This document shows, one piece after another, positions 60,513 through 64,000 of a DNA stretch of 64,000 nucleotides. The notes under the pieces are model-generated. The model worked only from the letters and a program-made list of their open reading frames with translations, was not told the origin of the DNA and searched no databases. The position numbers and the translations under genes are program-made. The stretch spans positions 1 through 64,000 of the forward strand of contig CACDFH010000001.1 of NCBI GenBank assembly GCA_902552015.1, in the 5' to 3' direction. The number at the start of each line of letters is the position of its first letter. Position 1 is the first letter of the stretch. The stretch comes from an uncultured marine group I thaumarchaeote (GTDB lineage: Archaea > Thermoproteota > Nitrososphaeria > Nitrososphaerales > Nitrosopumilaceae).

Positions 60513-60587
60513 AGCCAATAGAGAGATTTGAACTCTCGACCTATTGATTACAAATCAATTGCTCTAACCAGGCTGAGCTACATTGGC
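60513..60587 (-). tRNA. tRNA-Thr (anticodon TGT)
   Basis: Reverse strand GCCAATGTAGCTCAGCCTGGTTAGAGCAATTGATTTGTAATCAATAGGTCGAGAGTTCAAATCTCTCTATTGGCT; acceptor GCCAATG/TATTGGC. Confidence 0.93.
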
Positions 60588-60634
60588 ACTGTATTTTTTA
60601 TGAAATTGCTGTTTTAAAATGTTAAGATATCAAA

Positions 60635-60718
60635 TTATGATGATTTTGGTGGATCATGGTTTCCACATGGATGGATGTTGTTTCCTTCATCTTCACATGT
60701 TTCAATATGACATTTCAT
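60635..60718 (-). CDS. Possible 27-aa Cys/His-rich microprotein
   Basis: Hand translation MKCHIETCEDEGNNIHPCGNHDPPKSS. Confidence 0.4.
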   Translation of the reverse strand: MKCHIETCEDEGNNIHPCGNHDPPKSS

Positions 60719-60796
60719 AATTCTGATCTTTTGAACTAATTAAAAAACAATTTCCTCTGATGATAAAATTTTAACTAATGATTAATCTATCAAAAA

Positions 60797-61174
60797 TTGA
60801 TGTTAAAGGAGATTCTTGCTGATATTATCAAAGTTGATGATGTACTAATGGTAGTCAAAAGTAATGGTGCCACAATAGAAATGAGAAGTAATTCGCTTTC
60901 CATAAGACAAAAGGAAAAATGGATAACTATTGGAGAAAATGATGGCCCTTGTCATATGCATGTCAATGATGAAATGATAAAAAATGCGGAATTTGTTATA
61001 GAACAAAAACCTGAAAGAACTAGTTTCAGTGTTAGATTTTTTGATGAAAAAAATGAGCGTGTTCTTGGATGTTTTTTTACAAAAATGTACGATGAAAACA
61101 AAATGATAAAGTCAGAACGAAAAAAACTCTACGATGATCTACATGCAAAATATGGGCAGAAAATCAAGTTCTAA
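60797..61174 (+). CDS. Hypothetical protein
   Basis: 125 aa ORF in an otherwise empty interval. Confidence 0.65.
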   Translation: MMLKEILADIIKVDDVLMVVKSNGATIEMRSNSLSIRQKEKWITIGENDGPCHMHVNDEMIKNAEFVIEQKPERTSFSVRFFDEKNERVLGCFFTKMYDENKMIKSERKKLYDDLHAKYGQKIKF

Positions 61175-61265
61175 CCATATTCTCTCAGTTAATTATATGG
61201 AATCATTTGAGCCTTTAACAAAAATATACTCATAATTTAATAACTTCTAACCTCTGGTTTGTTTA

Positions 61266-61514
61266 TTGAAACTCAAATATGTCCAACCAAAGAAGCTCAA
61301 AGTTCTCATAGCTGTATTTACTGTGGTTGGTGTTTGGGGCATTGGATTTGGTTTGTGGAGAGGTAGCCTTGATCCAGGTTCAATGAATAATTTCATGATT
61401 GTAGTCTTAGGTGTAGTTAATCTATTCTTAGGTGCCTTCATGGCCTACTTGTATCTAACACAGGTAAGGAACATTGATCCAAGAAAAGACTCAAAGTACA
61501 AACGAAAGAAATAA
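61266..61514 (+). CDS. Small two-TM membrane protein
   Basis: 82 aa; hydrophobic segments and basic C-terminus. Confidence 0.7.
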   Translation: MKLKYVQPKKLKVLIAVFTVVGVWGIGFGLWRGSLDPGSMNNFMIVVLGVVNLFLGAFMAYLYLTQVRNIDPRKDSKYKRKK

Positions 61515-62057
61515 CATTCCTACAACCAGAATATTTGTTGCAAAATGCATTGCATACGAATGCTTTATTCCTTTTTTGTCATAAATATACTTGAATACAA
61601 AACCAATTGGTATCAAGACTAGTGCCATGTGTATCTTTATTCCCATACCAATATGGATTAGCGCCCATACCAAAACCATCTTTTTTGACTTTCTAAAATA
61701 AAATTCTTCAAAATAGTTGATATGTAAAAACATGTAAAGTAACAATGGCACAAATGGAATGATTCCAAGCATTCCTTGCTCTGCAAATGGTCCAAATGCA
61801 ATGTTGTAGCCAAGCCAACTCCAGTTTAGTATGGGTATCTGATCAACATACTCAAACACAAACAAAACGTATACTGCTAAAATACCAAAAGCTATTGGCG
61901 CATACTTGATAGAACCTATTCCTGCTTTCAGATCTAAAACGCGTTTTTTTGTATCCTTGATTAAAAGAAGACTTGCTCCTACTGTCAGTACATAGTATCC
62001 GATAAGAAATGCATCTGAATCAAAAAATGAAATGTCCACTTTACACAAAGTGCACAC
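61491..62057 (-). CDS. Multi-pass membrane protein, possible CPBP-like
   Basis: 188 aa; EEFYFRKSKKMVLVWALIHIGMG and H..TN pattern near C-terminus. Confidence 0.65.
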   Translation of the reverse strand: MCTLCKVDISFFDSDAFLIGYYVLTVGASLLLIKDTKKRVLDLKAGIGSIKYAPIAFGILAVYVLFVFEYVDQIPILNWSWLGYNIAFGPFAEQGMLGIIPFVPLLLYMFLHINYFEEFYFRKSKKMVLVWALIHIGMGIKIHMALVLIPIGFVFKYIYDKKGIKHSYAMHFATNILVVGMLFLSFVL

Positions 62058-62086
62058 TTCATAAATAACCTATTCTAATACTATTC

Positions 62087-62554
62087 ATGACTCTTCAACA
62101 AGGAGATACAGCAGAAGATTTTGAATTACTGGCACACGATGGAACGCCTATCAAACTAAGTTCGTACAAAAACTCAAAAAATGTGGTATTGTGTTTTTAT
62201 CCAAAAAATCATCTCTTTGCATGTCCTTCAAAAAAAGTCTTTGAGATGGCAAAAAGTGTAATTTCAGTTTACCCTGAAATTACTGCAACTGACACTGTAG
62301 TTTTTGCCATATCTGTAGATTCTGTTGATTCTCAAGCTGATTTTGTCAAGGAATATGAAATTCCATATGTGCATCTTAGTGATAAAAAGAAAACTGCTTG
62401 TAAGAAATATGCTGGAACAAACATTGCTGGTCTTGCAAAACGGAGTACATTTGTAATTGATAAAAACGGCATGATTCAAGATGTCATGAGAGATATCAAT
62501 GTAGCATCTCATGGACAAGAAATTCTTGATTCGTTAAAGAGAATCAAAGTATAA
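62087..62554 (+). CDS. Peroxiredoxin (Bcp/AhpC-TSA family)
   Basis: GDTAEDFELLAHDGTPIKLSSYKNSKNVVLCFYPKNHLFACPSKK; thioredoxin-like fold. Confidence 0.88.
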   Translation: MTLQQGDTAEDFELLAHDGTPIKLSSYKNSKNVVLCFYPKNHLFACPSKKVFEMAKSVISVYPEITATDTVVFAISVDSVDSQADFVKEYEIPYVHLSDKKKTACKKYAGTNIAGLAKRSTFVIDKNGMIQDVMRDINVASHGQEILDSLKRIKV

Positions 62555-62579
62555 ATCACACAATAAAATTATTCGAAGA

Positions 62580-63131
62580 ATGCTTGATCTAGTAGCCAAG
62601 GAATTATTTCTCACTAGAGGAATTGGCGTTCATGAAGACAAACTTACAAGTTTTGAATATGCCCTTCGAGATGCAGGCATTGCTGGAACAAACATTGTCT
62701 TAATCTCTAGCATATTTCCGCCAAAAGCCAAGTTAATTCCTAAAAAGGAAGGTTTGAAAAAAATCAAACCTGGACAAATTCTATTTACAATTTATTCCAG
62801 AAATCAGACAAACGAGCCTCACAGAATGATTTCTGCATCTGTTGGTCTGGCGTTACCAAAGGATCGCACTAGATATGGATACTTGTCTGAATATGATGCA
62901 TTTGGACAAAATGAGAAACAAGCAGGCGATTATGCTGAAGATATTGCAGCACAAATGCTTGCATCATCTCTTGGTATACCTTTTGATATTGACAAGAGCT
63001 GGGATGAAAAAAGACAACAGTGGTCAATTTCTGGAAAAATATACAAATCTCAAAACATTACAATGACTGCTAAAGGTGACAAGTCTGGTAAATGGACTAC
63101 AGTTTTTTCTGCAGCGTGCTTAATTCTCTAG
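62580..63131 (+). CDS. pdaD: Pyruvoyl-dependent arginine decarboxylase
   Basis: FLTRGIGVHEDKLTSFEYALRDAGIAGTNIVLISSIFPP...ISASVGLALPKD. Confidence 0.9.
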   Translation: MLDLVAKELFLTRGIGVHEDKLTSFEYALRDAGIAGTNIVLISSIFPPKAKLIPKKEGLKKIKPGQILFTIYSRNQTNEPHRMISASVGLALPKDRTRYGYLSEYDAFGQNEKQAGDYAEDIAAQMLASSLGIPFDIDKSWDEKRQQWSISGKIYKSQNITMTAKGDKSGKWTTVFSAACLIL

Positions 63132-63985
63132 CGTTTAGGTTTGTATCCTTTTAGATAAAATATTGCAGCACCTATGCCTATTACAATTATGATTGCAAGT
63201 ACTGCATATTGAGATTGGTCTTCGCTAGAATCTTCCTTTCCAAAATCTTCTATTGATTCGTACTCTTTCTCATCTTGTGGAATATCTTCTACTGAGTAAA
63301 ATGACAATTCGGATTTTCCATCCCATGGTCCAATTTCAACTCTTAATTCATCTTGGGGAATGACTTTGCTTTGACCAAATAGGAATTTGGCATCAATTGA
63401 GTTTCCTGCAGGTGAGCTAAAGAACCATCCTCTTTTTGAAATGTTCTCTAATGTGGTTAAATCAGTTATTGCATGTGTTGCTATTGTATCTATTTTTGCC
63501 GGTTCATTTGGAATGACCACCAATTGAATAACTGAATTTAACGGAACATTTCTTCCATCAAACACATCTGAGCGTGAAATCTCATTTACTCCAAAGTTTT
63601 CTAGTACGTTGATTCTTGAAATTTCATCAGCGACATCTTTTATCTCATTTGTCACTTTAAACATGAATAGATTTTCATCTCCTGTCTTGATAATGCTGAC
63701 AGAAATTATTGCACCATCATTTTTTGATAATTTCTTTGAAATGTCGTAGAAACCTTGTCCTTCTCTAATCTCTTTAGCAATCAAAGTTCCTCCTAAATCT
63801 GTAAACAAGAAATCAGTTGACTGTTTTGGCATCGTAAATGTCGCTGAAACTGCACCTCTGCCCGAAATTACACCTGATGTTTCAAGTAATAGATTTGCAT
63901 CATCTACTGTGTGTATGAATGTCGAATGAAATTCCCCTTCTACTCCTAATTCTTCATTTAATTGATCAATTATCTCATTTCCCAT
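63128..63985 (-). CDS. Membrane-anchored hypothetical protein (may extend beyond window)
   Basis: 285 aa; C-terminal TM AVLAIIIVIGIGAAIFYLKGYKPKR. Confidence 0.65.
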   Translation of the reverse strand: MGNEIIDQLNEELGVEGEFHSTFIHTVDDANLLLETSGVISGRGAVSATFTMPKQSTDFLFTDLGGTLIAKEIREGQGFYDISKKLSKNDGAIISVSIIKTGDENLFMFKVTNEIKDVADEISRINVLENFGVNEISRSDVFDGRNVPLNSVIQLVVIPNEPAKIDTIATHAITDLTTLENISKRGWFFSSPAGNSIDAKFLFGQSKVIPQDELRVEIGPWDGKSELSFYSVEDIPQDEKEYESIEDFGKEDSSEDQSQYAVLAIIIVIGIGAAIFYLKGYKPKR

Positions 63986-64000
63986 TTCTCTTGCAGAATC

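Noticed and set aside
60635-60720. C/D box sRNA suggested by TATGATGA at one end
   Set aside because: No convincing D, C' and D' boxes at proper spacing; small Cys/His ORF is at least as good an explanation
1-64000. Mobile elements, prophage, CRISPR-Cas, toxin-antitoxin or restriction-modification islands
   Set aside because: No transposase, integrase, cas, phage structural or paired toxin/antitoxin genes recognised; the single Mrr-like nuclease has no methyltransferase partner

Overview
AT-rich archaeal chromosome segment. A TATA-binding protein, Sec61beta, eIF1/SUI1, Tsr3-type protein, cofC/D/G/H, pyruvoyl arginine decarboxylase and archaeal-type RNase P RNA together suggest an ammonia-oxidising Nitrososphaerota (Nitrosopumilus-like); this assignment is inference. 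Coding is dense, mostly housekeeping and transport, with no transposons, CRISPR arrays or phage genes seen. Main modules: two F420 biosynthesis loci; an ergothioneine pair (egtD/egtB, convergent and overlapping); MoxR-DUF58-VWA-DUF4129-like operon; feoB with a zinc-ribbon partner; arsR/arsC-aquaporin locus; sbtA-sbtB-like bicarbonate transporter with a PII-like protein; and a large phosphate locus (phoU-pstBAC, two pstS genes, one with two PstS domains, and an AbrB-PhoU protein). RNA genes: tRNA-Pro(TGG), tRNA-Thr(TGT) and an RNase P RNA that the ORF track overlays with spurious ORFs. Several small genes absent from the ORF track were read by hand (Sec61beta, a DUF1059-like protein, Cys-rich and membrane microproteins). 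Points for follow-up: a same-frame TAA/CTG gene junction, perfect operator-like palindromes, a motif shared by both pstS promoters, and identical DNA tracts inside the duplicated PstS gene. All family calls are from reading the sequence, with no database search.
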